Shown here one piece after another: positions 9,039 to 16,987 of a stretch of 64,000 bases of DNA (the first letter of the stretch is position 1; each line of letters opens with the position of its first letter). Below the pieces are notes generated by a model. It saw only the letters and a list, made by a program, of their open reading frames with translations. It was not told where the DNA came from and did not search any database. The stretch comes from Bradyrhizobium sp. AZCC 1719 (GTDB taxonomy: Bacteria; Pseudomonadota; Alphaproteobacteria; Rhizobiales; Xanthobacteraceae): contig NZ_JAZHRU010000001.1 of NCBI RefSeq assembly GCF_036924525.1, forward strand, positions 5,423,001 to 5,487,000. Reading direction: 5' to 3'. A program made the translations under genes and the position numbers.

Positions 9039-9260
9039 TATCCCCCCTTAAAAACCTAAAGGCTAGCTCAGCTTGATTTGCCGGGCTAGGCGCTTTCGGG
9101 GGAGCAGGTTTCAAGTCAACCTCGCGATGTTGGTTTATAGCGAGAACTTCAACCTGATCGACTTTCCGAGGAGATCATCGTACCTCCGAAGCGCGCGGCG
9201 ACGCGACACAAACGCAAGCTATTTCAGACTCTGCATCTGGCGGCCGCGATCAGGCACCCA

Positions 9261-9290
9261 AAACAAAAAGACCGCCCGAAGGCGGTCTCT
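9261..9290 (-). terminator. Rho-independent terminator after the third PEP-CTERM gene
   Basis: A perfect 8-bp stem, AGACCGCC (9269-9276) and GGCGGTCT (9281-9288), encloses the tetraloop CGAA. Read on the minus strand it is followed by TTTTTGTTTT, a classic intrinsic terminator. It lies about 30 bases past the stop of the gene at 9320-9922. Confidence 0.85.
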
Positions 9291-9319
9291 CGGCATTCTG
9301 ATCGGGGCCGGCTGGTTGA

Positions 9320-9922
9320 TCACGCTGCGGTAAGAGCGACCTGAATACGCCTGCGGTAGGCGAGGTAGCCAACACCGGCGAACCCAAGGATCATCATGGC
9401 CCAGGTGGACGGCTCTGGTACCGCAGAGATGTTGGCCGTCACGAACTGCGCATTATCGAAATTGTTTGAATCCCAATAATAGAGTTTGAGTTCGCCGTTC
9501 GCATTAGCCGTGCCTGCGAACGATGTTCCAATTTCGAAGAAGTTACCGGATCCTATTTTGCCTACCAATGTGCCATAGGCCGCGCTGAGACCACCCTGAG
9601 TCCAAATCCCAAAGTCAGCTCCGATTTGCGTCCCCGCCACTTCACCACTTTCATCGGTTCCAGTTGCGAAGCGATTCCCGGTTAGTCCGTCCGCGTTCGA
9701 CCAGCGTGGCAGGGGACCGGCGTTCCAAAGGTCATTGATATCCACATTCACGGTAAATGCCTGACCGATAGTCAGGAAGAAGCCCGTTGAGCTGCCGACA
9801 CCGCCCGAGCTGCTGTTTGCAAACGCCTCCACCACAACGGCTTGGGCAGAGGTGGAAGCACCGGCAAGCCCCGCAAACATCGCGCACGCCAACAAAGCTC
9901 GCTTGAATCTCGACTTGATCAT
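9320..9922 (-). CDS. PEP-CTERM exported protein 3
   Basis: About 200 residues. The signal peptide is MIKSRFKRALLACAMFAGLA... ending SAQA. A Gly/Asn/Phe-rich domain follows, and the C-terminus is [20 protein letters not shown] then LAYRRRIQ. The sorting signal is nearly identical to that of the gene at 7434, pointing to family expansion. I chose ATG 9922 over ATG 9934 because GGGGG stands five bases before it and it gives a basic n-region. An intrinsic terminator follows. The mature domain has no motif that fixes a function. Confidence 0.9.
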   Translation of the reverse strand: MIKSRFKRALLACAMFAGLAGASTSAQAVVVEAFANSSSGGVGSSTGFFLTIGQAFTVNVDINDLWNAGPLPRWSNADGLTGNRFATGTDESGEVAGTQIGADFGIWTQGGLSAAYGTLVGKIGSGNFFEIGTSFAGTANANGELKLYYWDSNNFDNAQFVTANISAVPEPSTWAMMILGFAGVGYLAYRRRIQVALTAA

Positions 9923-9978
9923 AATTACCCCCATTTAATTCATTAGACTAAAATTACTGTCCGGCCCAAAGATTCGTG

Positions 9979-9989
9979 AATTAAATAGA
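9979..9989. promoter_or_regulatory. Shared upstream motif AATTAAATAGA (PEP-CTERM gene 3)
   Basis: Second copy of the motif described at 8126-8136, here 57 bases upstream of the start at 9922 and within an AT-rich intergenic stretch. Likely promoter or regulator site; unproven. Confidence 0.35.
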
Positions 9990-10128
9990 TTATTACAGTT
10001 TGTTAATCATTGGTCAATGCAGTGCGGCTGTGAACGTCCCTTGTCGCTGGGGCGCTGGCGTGCCGGCATATCAGCTTGCACTCAAAGCGGACACCAGATA
10101 GCCGCGACTCAGGCTCTGTATCTGCCGG

Positions 10129-10330
10129 CGCGGCCATCGGCTTCGCGCGGAAAGCGCTGCGGTTGATGCGGCAGAATCTTTGGCTGGCAGCAGGCTACAA
10201 CTTATTTGCCGTGCCGCTCGCAATCCCAGGCCTCGCCACGCCGCTGGTCGCTGCCGCCGCCATGTCGGGTTCGTCGCTGCTGGTGATCTTGAACGCGCTG
10301 CGCGCATCGCGGCGCCAGCGAGTTTGGCTG
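10129..10330 (+). pseudogene. fixI 3'-end fragment (second copy)
   Basis: Matches the last about 67 codons of fixI: AIGFARKALRLMRQNLWLAA through the final membrane helix. The rest of the ATPase is absent. A 2-base deletion near 10305 removes the fixI stop and puts the fragment in frame with the following fixS copy. The result is a continuous frame from 10076 to 10594, although no good ribosome site supports the 10076 start. It cannot transport copper. It is part of direct repeat copy B. Confidence 0.85.
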
Positions 10331-10464
10331 ATGGAAGTCTTGGTATTCCTCGTACCGCTGGCACTCACGCTCGGCGCCATCGGCCTGATGGGTTTTCTCT
10401 GGTCGCTCAAGAACGGTCAGTACGACGACCTCGAAGGGGTAGGCTGGCGCGCGATTGCTGATGA
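10129..10464 (+). repeat. Direct repeat copy B: fixI tail plus fixS
   Basis: Same orientation as copy A at 5792-6129. It marks the right edge of the PEP-CTERM island. Most differences fall in third codon positions of fixS, so this copy has evolved under some constraint or was acquired from a close relative. Confidence 0.9.
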
Positions 10465-10594
10465 CGAGCTTTTGCGGAAGAGCCGGTACCTTCGACCAGG
10501 ACCGGACGCCGCTAGGCGCTATTCGATACCCGCTGTTCGGAAAGACGACTTCGCCCGCTCAAATATCTTGACGCGCTTCAAGGACACCTGCTGA
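10331..10594 (+). CDS. Second FixS/CcoS-like protein with divergent tail
   Basis: 87 residues. The first 47 are nearly identical to FixS at 5996, with AGW changed to VGW. The tail then diverges, because the original stop region is out of frame here and translation runs on 40 more residues (ending LTRFKDTC). The membrane helix and the NGQYDDLEG signature are intact, so it could function. It lacks the FixK box and the rest of fixGHI upstream, and whether it is expressed is unknown. Confidence 0.65.
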   Translation: MEVLVFLVPLALTLGAIGLMGFLWSLKNGQYDDLEGVGWRAIADDELLRKSRYLRPGPDAARRYSIPAVRKDDFARSNILTRFKDTC

Positions 10595-10698
10595 TCGCAA
10601 TCCGACTAGGCAATCTAACCGGCGGGTAAGATTTCGTTAACCTTACGAGGGCAAGACTTTGCCTGCCGGGGCTGGGCGCATCATAAAAGGAGACTCCC

Positions 10699-10944
10699 AT
10701 GCCAAATCTGGACGAAGCCATTCGCGAACGCGCCTACTACCTCTGGATCGCCGACGGTCAACCCGAGGGCCAGGCAGACAATTATTGGCTCAATGCTCAA
10801 CGCGAAATTCTCACGACATCGGTTGAAAGCTCAGGCAGCAACGCTCCCGCTGCCGCGCCCACCGACACGGGATTAGTTGCGATGAAATCCGCTAAAAAGG
10901 CAAAAGGCGCCCGATCCGGAAAAAGCAAAACCCGCGCCGCATAG
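10699..10944 (+). CDS. DUF2934-family small protein
   Basis: 81 residues. The N-terminal half, IRERAYYLWIADGQPEGQAD followed by a W-containing helix, matches the DUF2934 pattern. The C-terminal part is a Lys/Ala/Ser-rich basic tail. Function of the family is unknown. AAAAGGAGA stands six bases before the ATG, a strong ribosome site. It lies between the fixS duplicate and the tRNA-Ser element, in chromosomal DNA outside the element. Confidence 0.75.
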   Translation: MPNLDEAIRERAYYLWIADGQPEGQADNYWLNAQREILTTSVESSGSNAPAAAPTDTGLVAMKSAKKAKGARSGKSKTRAA

Positions 10945-11132
10945 CTCCATGCGAGCATCGTCACGCGGACCGTAACGACGACAGGAGGCAGACCGTGCCG
11001 AGGGGGCAGGCCTGGTCGGCTTCGCAAGAAGGGCTACGGTGGGCCTGCCCAGCCGTTGCCAACGATCGGTCAATGCCTCAACGGCGGGCTGGCTTGGCTC
11101 GAGGAATGCAGTCGATGCGAGACCAACCCGCG

Positions 11133-11463
11133 TCACGCCAACCCCGCCACGCGTGCCTTGCCAATCAGGTAACTGACAAACGAAGAGCACGCGCCAATGA
11201 AAAAAATTGCATCGACTTCATCAACGGCGGCTTCGCCCGAATCCAGAAGGGCATGGCGAATTCCGCCTTCGTCGCTGGTGTAGCCGTAGATCGCTGAAAA
11301 GCCCCGCTTCAAAGCGGGGTGCATCGCGATTTGCTTTCCAGCCTGGCCAGCGCTCTCCCAAATTCGCCACTCGGCTCTAACACGCGCGCGACTGACTCGA
11401 CCGCGTATGATTTGGGATACTTCGACCGGGAGCAGAAAACCCTGTAACCCCTCGACAACCCGT
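11133..11463 (-). pseudogene. HEPN/AbiJ-like gene remnant (3' part, frameshifted)
   Basis: The minus-strand frame ending at 11133 reads HPALKRGFSAIYGYTSDEGG followed by IRHALLD and SFVSYLIGKA. This resembles the C-terminal part of AbiJ/DUF7014-type proteins with a HEPN-like fold, as I recall that family. Just upstream, one frame over, the sequence continues as KYPKSYAVESVARV and GRALARLESKS, the expected preceding segment, so a frameshift near 11325 breaks the gene. The 5' part is missing, lost somewhere before the att site at 11535. Related proteins act in abortive infection. Confidence 0.55.
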
Positions 11464-11534
11464 TCGGCTCGAGGTTGTCACCTAAGTCTTTGGTACGATC
11501 CGTTACCTATGTGTCCGGGCCGGACAAAAAGAAA

Positions 11535-11549
11535 CTGGCGGAAGGGGTG
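11535..11549 (+). other. Left attachment site (att core)
   Basis: CTGGCGGAAGGGGTG repeats the last 14 bases of tRNA-Ser plus one flanking base, as found intact at 27812-27826. The integrase starts 153 bases inside. The flanks differ (GTCCGC after it here, GGGATT at the right copy), so the shared core is 15 bases. Confidence 0.85.
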
Positions 11550-11702
11550 TCCGCTGCATCGTCATCTCCTCCGGTCTGCCAACGTCTACGAAACCCTACA
11601 ATAGCAGGGAAATCGCGAAATTCACAGTATCTAGTTGCCTATTGCATTCTGTGTGCGTCTACGTCATATTTGTACGTAGATTTGTTTGATCGGAGACATC
11701 AT

Positions 11703-12983
11703 ATGGCGCGCGGCCTGAACCTGCTTTCCGAGAAGTTCACCCAAAAGAAGGGCTTGAAGCCCGGACTTTACAGCGACGGTGGCGGGCTTTGCCTGCAAGT
11801 TAGCTCCTTCAACACCAAAGCTTGGGTTTTCCGGTACATGATCGCCGGCCGGGCTCGGAAGATGGGCCTGGGGGATTTCGAACTGGTCAGCCTCAAGAAG
11901 GCCAGAGAGAAGCGCAGCGCGGCCTATGCTCTCGTCAAGGATGGAGTGGACCCGATTGACGAACGGGCCGCCAGGCTGGCTGCGCAGGCCGCTGAGGCCG
12001 CCAAGGCGTTGACGTTCGGGGAGTGCGCCGAGGGCTACATCGAAGCGCACAAGGCGGGCTGGAAAAACGCCAAGCACGCCGATCAATGGCGCATGACGCT
12101 GCTCGGCATCAATCCGAAGGGCAAACCGGCCGAGCACGACTATTGCAAGACCATCCGCGGGCTGGATGTCGGCGCCATCGAGACGGCGCACGTCATGAAG
12201 ATCCTGCAGCCGATCTGGAACGAGAAGACCGAGACGGCCAATCGGATCCGCGGGCGCATCGAGAAGGTTCTGGACCGCGCCAAAGCGCTTGGTCTTCGGA
12301 ATGGCGAAAACCCCGCGCGCTGGGTCGGCCATCTGGACCAGCTATTGCCGGCCAAGTCTCAGGTTGCGCCGGTCGAACATCATCCGGCCATGCCTTATGC
12401 CGAGCTGCCAGCGTTCATGGCGAAGCTGCGGGCCAAGGAAGGTTCCAGTGCTCGGGCGCTGGAGTTCACCATCCTGACGGCTTGCCGTACCGGCGACACG
12501 ATCGGCGCGACCCGGAAGGAGCTGAACCGGAAGGATAGTCTGTGGACGATCCCGAAGGAGCGGGTGAAGGGCAAGAAGGGCGCTCGCAAGAAGGATCACG
12601 TCATTCCGCTATCGAAAGCAGCGCTGGCTGCGCTCGATACTGAGGAGGAGGGCGACTATCTATTCCCTGGCGGCAAGGAAGGCGCCGGCCTGTCGAACGC
12701 TGCCATGTCTGAATTGCTGAAGGGCATGGGCTACTCGCCCGACTACGCGACGGTGCATGGCTTCCGATCGACCTTCAAAGACTGGTGCAGCGACATGACT
12801 TCGTTCCCCAACGAAATGTCGGAAGTGGCTCTTTCACATACGGTTTCGGACAAGGTGGAGGCCGCATACCGCCGCGGCAGCATGGTTGAGCGGCGCCGCC
12901 AGATGATGGAGGCATGGGCCAAGTTCTGTGCCGGCAAGGCAGTCGGCGGCGACAACGTTGTGGCGATCGGGGGGCGCACATGA
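11703..12983 (+). CDS. int: Tyrosine integrase with DUF4102-type N-terminus
   Basis: 426 residues. The N-terminal domain (KKGLKPGLYSDGGGLCLQVS, VFRYMIAGRARKMGLGDF) is the arm-binding fold of P4/tRNA-targeting integrases. The catalytic domain carries the Arg of TACRTGD, HGFR and the LSH-to-Tyr389 segment ending EAAYRRG. It should catalyse insertion into, and excision from, the tRNA-Ser 3' end, since it sits just inside the left att. I chose ATG 11703 because CGGAGA precedes it and homology starts there; the frame is open upstream to 11475 but crosses the att core. ATGA overlap with the next gene. Confidence 0.95.
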   Translation: MARGLNLLSEKFTQKKGLKPGLYSDGGGLCLQVSSFNTKAWVFRYMIAGRARKMGLGDFELVSLKKAREKRSAAYALVKDGVDPIDERAARLAAQAAEAAKALTFGECAEGYIEAHKAGWKNAKHADQWRMTLLGINPKGKPAEHDYCKTIRGLDVGAIETAHVMKILQPIWNEKTETANRIRGRIEKVLDRAKALGLRNGENPARWVGHLDQLLPAKSQVAPVEHHPAMPYAELPAFMAKLRAKEGSSARALEFTILTACRTGDTIGATRKELNRKDSLWTIPKERVKGKKGARKKDHVIPLSKAALAALDTEEEGDYLFPGGKEGAGLSNAAMSELLKGMGYSPDYATVHGFRSTFKDWCSDMTSFPNEMSEVALSHTVSDKVEAAYRRGSMVERRRQMMEAWAKFCAGKAVGGDNVVAIGGRT

Positions 12984-13507
12984 GCGGGCGCGGCGGGGCC
13001 GGCAGAGGGCAAGGTCGCAAGCCAGCAACGCCAAATTTCTTGCAGCGGATAGCCATCGGTTCGATGTGCGAGAATCTACGCCGAGATCGGGCAGAGCAGA
13101 CCGCGCTAGAGAGGGCAGAGGCGGAGCCGTACAGGGAGATTATTCGCGACCTGCAGGAAAAATTCTGGACCGAAAGAAAAGCAAGGTACGACAAGATCCA
13201 GGCCTTAAAGAAACAGGGAGCGGGGCGGATCGAACTCACCCGCGCGGTGCAGGAGTTTAAGAAATGGGAGACTGCGCAGTTTCGGAAGTTCGATGAGAAG
13301 GTGAAACCTGAGTTAGACACGAAAGGCCGGCGGCTAATCTCTCTGGCGAAATATCGACCCCGTAACATAACACGCTCGCAAGTTTGCCACGACGTTGCAA
13401 AGGAGTGTGCAGCTCTCGGATGGGGCAGGATCAGCCCTCGCAAAGTGAATGACTATTGGGGCGAGTACATCGCATTCGAGAAGATGCGAAAAACTCAGAA
13501 AGTTTGA
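12980..13507 (+). CDS. Uncharacterised charged helical protein of the element
   Basis: 175 residues, starting at the ATGA overlap with the integrase stop. The N-terminus is Gly/Arg-rich (GRGGAGRGQGRKPATPN). A long Lys/Glu/Arg-rich helical region follows, then a C-terminal part (ITRSQVCHDVAKECAALGWG) that could be a small helix-turn-helix. The basic character fits nucleic-acid binding. I recognise no family. Coupling to int suggests a role in integration or early control. Confidence 0.65.
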   Translation: MSGRGGAGRGQGRKPATPNFLQRIAIGSMCENLRRDRAEQTALERAEAEPYREIIRDLQEKFWTERKARYDKIQALKKQGAGRIELTRAVQEFKKWETAQFRKFDEKVKPELDTKGRRLISLAKYRPRNITRSQVCHDVAKECAALGWGRISPRKVNDYWGEYIAFEKMRKTQKV

Positions 13508-13607
13508 TTTCTGTATCGCTCGCGTGAGCGGCCCTGCACCAAGAGCCGTAGACAGTCCCCGTCAACCCACGTAGCCGCGCACGCGGCCACATAGACGAGG
13601 ACCAGAA

Positions 13608-13802
13608 ATGGCAAAGGCGCTACGGCTTCCGGCTGTCATGGAAGAGACCGGCTTGGCGAAGCCGACAATCTATAAGCACATCAAGACCGGCAAATTCCCG
13701 CCGGGCACGAAGCGGACCGATATTCGCATTCACACTTGGGATGCGGACGAGGTTGCTGCGTGGAAGCGCGGTGAGTGGAAACCGGCGGAGGTTGCGGTCT
13801 GA
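13608..13802 (+). CDS. AlpA-like helix-turn-helix regulator
   Basis: 64 residues, a winged-helix/MerR-like reader: LPAVMEETGLAKPTIYKHIK, then KFPPGTKR and a terminal DEVAAWKRGEW helix. This is the pattern of AlpA/phage excisionase-type proteins. In P4-like elements AlpA controls integrase and excision. A GAGGA site is eight bases before the ATG. Its stop overlaps the next ATG (TGATG), starting a coupled string of genes leading into the replication module. Confidence 0.8.
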   Translation: MAKALRLPAVMEETGLAKPTIYKHIKTGKFPPGTKRTDIRIHTWDADEVAAWKRGEWKPAEVAV

Positions 13803-14029
13803 TGCAGCCTCACAGTGGAAACCCCGCAACGCTGGCGGCGTGCGGGGCTCCGAAAACTGATCTGGCTGGCGCTTCGATCACTTCGGAAGATACCAACTCC
13901 CGCCCATTGACGCAAGCTGAAGCATGGCGCCTCGCCTGTATCGTGTTCGGCAGCGAGCTTCCGTTACCTCGCCGTGACGTTTGCGGCACGTCATCAGACG
14001 GCATCCGGTACTGGAGGGTAGCGCGATGA
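13802..14029 (+). CDS. Small uncharacterised protein
   Basis: 75 residues starting at the TGATG overlap with the AlpA-like gene and ending at an ATGA overlap with the next gene. A helix PLTQAEAWRLACIVFGSELP lies in the middle. No family recognised. The two overlaps are the main support for it being translated. Confidence 0.55.
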   Translation: MQPHSGNPATLAACGAPKTDLAGASITSEDTNSRPLTQAEAWRLACIVFGSELPLPRRDVCGTSSDGIRYWRVAR

Positions 14030-14301
14030 AAGCTGCATTCCTGGAGCGGGCCTATTCGCTGCCGCATGGCTACAGCGTCACATTCTGCAGCAACCCAGGC
14101 AAATCTTTTGAGGCTCGATGGTCACCGGACGTGCCGCAGATCCGCAAGGCACGCCAACGGCACAAGTTCCTAGAGGCTTACCGCGCCGTTCGACGCGAAT
14201 TTCTCAAGGAGGTCGCGGCGACGATGGGTAGCAACGTGCTTGTCATCGATACCGATGAACACATGACCAGCGAGTCGATCCTCGCGCCAACTAAGCATTG
14301 A
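14026..14301 (+). CDS. Small uncharacterised protein
   Basis: 91 residues, coupled by ATGA to the gene before it and 7 bases ahead of the Prim-Pol gene. It has a basic central helix (QIRKARQRHKFLEAYRAVRR) and a short C-terminal strand LVIDTD. It may be a small DNA-binding or accessory protein of the replication module (inference from position). Confidence 0.6.
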   Translation: MKAAFLERAYSLPHGYSVTFCSNPGKSFEARWSPDVPQIRKARQRHKFLEAYRAVRREFLKEVAATMGSNVLVIDTDEHMTSESILAPTKH

Positions 14302-14308
14302 GGCGTGA

Positions 14309-15175
14309 ATGATCGGAAACAAATCTCTTTGCGAATACGCGCTGGATTATGCGCGACGAGGGTGGGCTGTTTTCCCTTGCAACCCTCACAACAAATTCCC
14401 TCTTGTTGGCTGTAACACAGACGCAGCAGGCAACAAGCTTGCCGGCACTGGCGGCGTCAAGAAGGCGACGACAGACGCGCAGCAAATCGAACAGTGGTGG
14501 GAGTGGTGGCCCGCTGCTATGATCGGCGTGGCTTGTGGTGTGGCTTCCGGTGTATGGGCAATCGATCCCGACGCGCCGAAAAAGCCCGGCGATCCTAACG
14601 GCAAGGCGAATTGGGCCGAGCTCCGTCAAAAGCACGGCTGCGAGCACACGCACACGCACCTCACCCCAGGCGGCGGCGAGCACCTTCTATTCAAATGGCG
14701 CCCGGACAGGCCGATCACGAACAGCGAGGGCCGTATCAAGCGGACCGGCATCAACGTGCGCGGGGAGGGTGGGTACATCATCGCGCCACCCTCCCGCCGT
14801 GCCGATGGCAAGGCGTACGAGATCGCCGAGCCCCTCGATTTCTTCCGCTTCGCTGACGCACCTGACTGGCTTTACGAGCTGTTGGCTCCTCCGCCGCGGC
14901 CCGCGAGTGTTCAACGGTTAAACACCAACCAGGACGCCAGCCCGATCGCGCGCATTCAGGGCATCCTCAACACCGTTGCGGCTGCCGGCGAGGGCGATCG
15001 GAACAAGATCCTGTTCTGGGGAGCCATGCGCGTCGTGGACATGGTAACGGAGCGCGAGGTGCCGCCAGCGGAGGGCGACCGCGCATTCGCAGCGCTTGCT
15101 GACGCGGCGCTACACGCGGGCCTGCCGGACCGGGAGATTATTCGTACCCTCCAGAGTGCGAGGGCTCGGGCATGA
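14309..15175 (+). CDS. Bifunctional primase-polymerase (Prim-Pol) domain protein
   Basis: 288 residues. It starts with YALDYARRGWAVFPCNPHNK, the typical opening of the Prim-Pol (AEP) domain. Further hallmarks are the acidic strand VWAIDPDAP, TPGGGEHLLF and GINVRGEGGYIIAPPS. A small helical C-terminal domain follows. The protein should synthesise primers, and perhaps extend DNA, during replication of the element. It overlaps the ATPase gene by ATGA, so the pair is probably co-translated as a primase-helicase unit. Confidence 0.88.
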   Translation: MIGNKSLCEYALDYARRGWAVFPCNPHNKFPLVGCNTDAAGNKLAGTGGVKKATTDAQQIEQWWEWWPAAMIGVACGVASGVWAIDPDAPKKPGDPNGKANWAELRQKHGCEHTHTHLTPGGGEHLLFKWRPDRPITNSEGRIKRTGINVRGEGGYIIAPPSRRADGKAYEIAEPLDFFRFADAPDWLYELLAPPPRPASVQRLNTNQDASPIARIQGILNTVAAAGEGDRNKILFWGAMRVVDMVTEREVPPAEGDRAFAALADAALHAGLPDREIIRTLQSARARA

Positions 15176-16350
15176 GCGTGCATTGGCAATCATTCGAGCA
15201 AGACGCCCCGGCGCCCGAGCCGATCGTTTTCACGGCCACGCCATGGAGATGGATCGACCCCAAGACGATCGCGCCGCGCGAATTTCTGTACGGAAAGCAT
15301 TACATCCGGAAGTTCGTTTCGGCAGGTTTCGGCGCGCCTGGCGGCGGCAAGTCATCAAAGCGAATGGTTGAGGCCGTAGCGATGGCGAGCGGTCGCGCAT
15401 TGCTCAGCGTCAGGCCGGTCAAGAAGCTCAAAGTTTGGTACTGGAACGGCGAAGACCCTCAGGAAGAAACGGATCGCCGGATTGCTGCGATCTGCCTGCA
15501 CTACGGCATCAAGCCGGAGGAAATTGAGGGGCACCTGTTCACCGACAGCGGGCGTAACACCCCGATTGTCATTGCGGAGCAATCCAGGACCGGCACTACG
15601 ATCGTCATCCCTGTGGTTGATGGCCTGAAGGATGGCATCAAATCAGCCGGCATCGACGTGCTGACCATTGATCCATTCGTGTCGTGTCACCGTGTTGCCG
15701 AAAACGACAATCCGGCGATCGACGCTGTTGCCAAGAAGTTTGCCGATATCGCCGACGCAACGCACTGCAGCGTCAATCTGGAACATCATATCCGGAAAAC
15801 CAACGGGAATGAGGCCACGGTGGACGACGGTCGGGGCGCCAGCTCACTGGTCGGCGCGGCCAGAAGCATCGAAGTTCTGAACAAGATGACGCCGGCCGAG
15901 GCGGCGAGGTTGGGCGTAGATCATCACTGGCGCTACTTCTCTGTGGACGACGGCAAGGCCAACATGGCGCCACTCGGCGAACGCAAGTGGTTCAAGCTGG
16001 AATCGGTCTCGCTGGGAAACAGTACCGTCCTCCATCCTGAAGGCGACAGTGTCGGCGTCGTGACGGCATGGACGCCGCCCAACCACATGGACGGCGTAAC
16101 CGGCGCCGACTTTGAGCGCTGCGCCGCTGCCATCCGCATAGGCAGGTGGAAGGAAAACGTCCAAGCAAAGGAGTGGGTAGGCAAACCCGTTGCCAAGGCG
16201 CTTGGACTAGACCTCGACAGCAAGGCCGACAAAGCGAAGGTCAAGGGACTTCTCGACTTCTGGATTAAGTCCGGCAGCCTCGTCGTGGTTGAGGAAAAGA
16301 ATGAGCATCGGGAACTGAAGAAGTTTGTGAAGGTGGCGGCCGATGAGTGA
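15172..16350 (+). CDS. RepA-like AAA/RecA-fold ATPase (putative replicative helicase)
   Basis: 392 residues. Walker A is GAPGGGKSSKR near residue 55, Walker B is IDVLTIDPFVS near 165, and HH in NLEHHIRKT plus a Gly-rich GASSLVGAAR loop follow. This is the layout of RepA/AAA_25 hexameric helicases found after Prim-Pol proteins. The C-terminal about 100 residues (ERCAAAIRIGRWKENVQAKE onward) look like a helical DNA-binding domain. Together with the primase it should drive element replication. A dense repeat cluster follows within five bases of the stop. Confidence 0.85.
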   Translation: MSVHWQSFEQDAPAPEPIVFTATPWRWIDPKTIAPREFLYGKHYIRKFVSAGFGAPGGGKSSKRMVEAVAMASGRALLSVRPVKKLKVWYWNGEDPQEETDRRIAAICLHYGIKPEEIEGHLFTDSGRNTPIVIAEQSRTGTTIVIPVVDGLKDGIKSAGIDVLTIDPFVSCHRVAENDNPAIDAVAKKFADIADATHCSVNLEHHIRKTNGNEATVDDGRGASSLVGAARSIEVLNKMTPAEAARLGVDHHWRYFSVDDGKANMAPLGERKWFKLESVSLGNSTVLHPEGDSVGVVTAWTPPNHMDGVTGADFERCAAAIRIGRWKENVQAKEWVGKPVAKALGLDLDSKADKAKVKGLLDFWIKSGSLVVVEEKNEHRELKKFVKVAADE

Positions 16351-16354
16351 GTTT

Positions 16355-16473
16355 TGCCGTACCTCGATTATTTGCCGTGCCGCACCCCCGCACCCCCTAA
16401 GAGGTGGGGGTACGGCAGGGTGTGTGCCGTACCTTGCCGTACCTTGCCGCACCTCAAGTACGGCAGTACGGCA
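16355..16473. repeat. Cluster of TGCCGTAC repeats, candidate replication origin (iterons)
   Basis: Six exact copies of the 8-mer TGCCGTAC lie within 119 bases. Direct copies start at 16355, 16425 and 16435; inverted copies (GTACGGCA) are at 16410, 16458 and 16466. Three more copies with one mismatch lie at 16373, 16378 and 16445. Spacing of 10 bases between 16425, 16435 and 16445 puts them on one face of the helix. Placement directly after the primase-helicase genes suggests an origin; it could also be an operator for the next gene. Confidence 0.6.
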
Positions 16474-16487
16474 GAAAGGAAACTGAC

Positions 16488-16898
16488 GTGAACAAACAAG
16501 TTGCAAGCAGGTGGAAGCCCGGTCAGAGCGGCAATCCGAAAGGACGGCCTCCGGGCAGCCGTAGCAAGCTCGTGGAGTCGTTTGTTTCGGATCTGCAGGA
16601 GAAGTGGCGGACTGATGGCCCCGGCATCCTGGACCGCCTGGCGATCAATGAGCCTGCCAAGCTGGTAGAGGCAATCAGCCGGCTGGCGCCGAAAGACGTT
16701 GCGGTCACGCTGGAGCAGCGCAACTCGCTTGGCTTCGATCCGCGGTTATGGGCTGGCTTTCAGCGCGTGCTTGCGGCGATCGAGGAATGCGCGCCTGAGG
16801 GCATGCAGCCGGTGGAAGTCTTCGAGAGCCTGGAGCAACTGGTTCGCTCTCACTTTGCCAAACAAATCGAGGTCAAGGCGGATACATCGTCCGCTTGA
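16488..16898 (+). CDS. DUF5681-domain protein
   Basis: 136 residues from GTG 16488, which has AGAAAGGA seven bases upstream. The N-terminus WKPGQSGNPKGRPPGSRSK is the DUF5681 signature, a short basic motif common in phage and plasmid proteins that is probably nucleic-acid binding. The C-terminal part is helical and acidic. Such proteins often sit near packaging or structural genes; no activity is known. Confidence 0.75.
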   Translation: MNKQVASRWKPGQSGNPKGRPPGSRSKLVESFVSDLQEKWRTDGPGILDRLAINEPAKLVEAISRLAPKDVAVTLEQRNSLGFDPRLWAGFQRVLAAIEECAPEGMQPVEVFESLEQLVRSHFAKQIEVKADTSSA

Positions 16899-16987
16899 AG
16901 GCACTGAAATAGCAAAGATAAATTCTACTGACGTCTACAGGCGTACAATCCTACGTACAAATTGCGTAGCAAGACAGATCGGTTCGC

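Noticed and set aside
9073..9333. Plus-strand frame between the FkbM and third PEP-CTERM genes
   Set aside because: Arg-rich, no ribosome site, and it runs through a clear terminator for the opposite strand.
11302..11319. Hairpin CCCCGCTT/AAGCGGGG as a terminator
   Set aside because: It falls inside the HEPN/AbiJ-like remnant, where it encodes HPALKRG; no U-tract suited to a known upstream gene.
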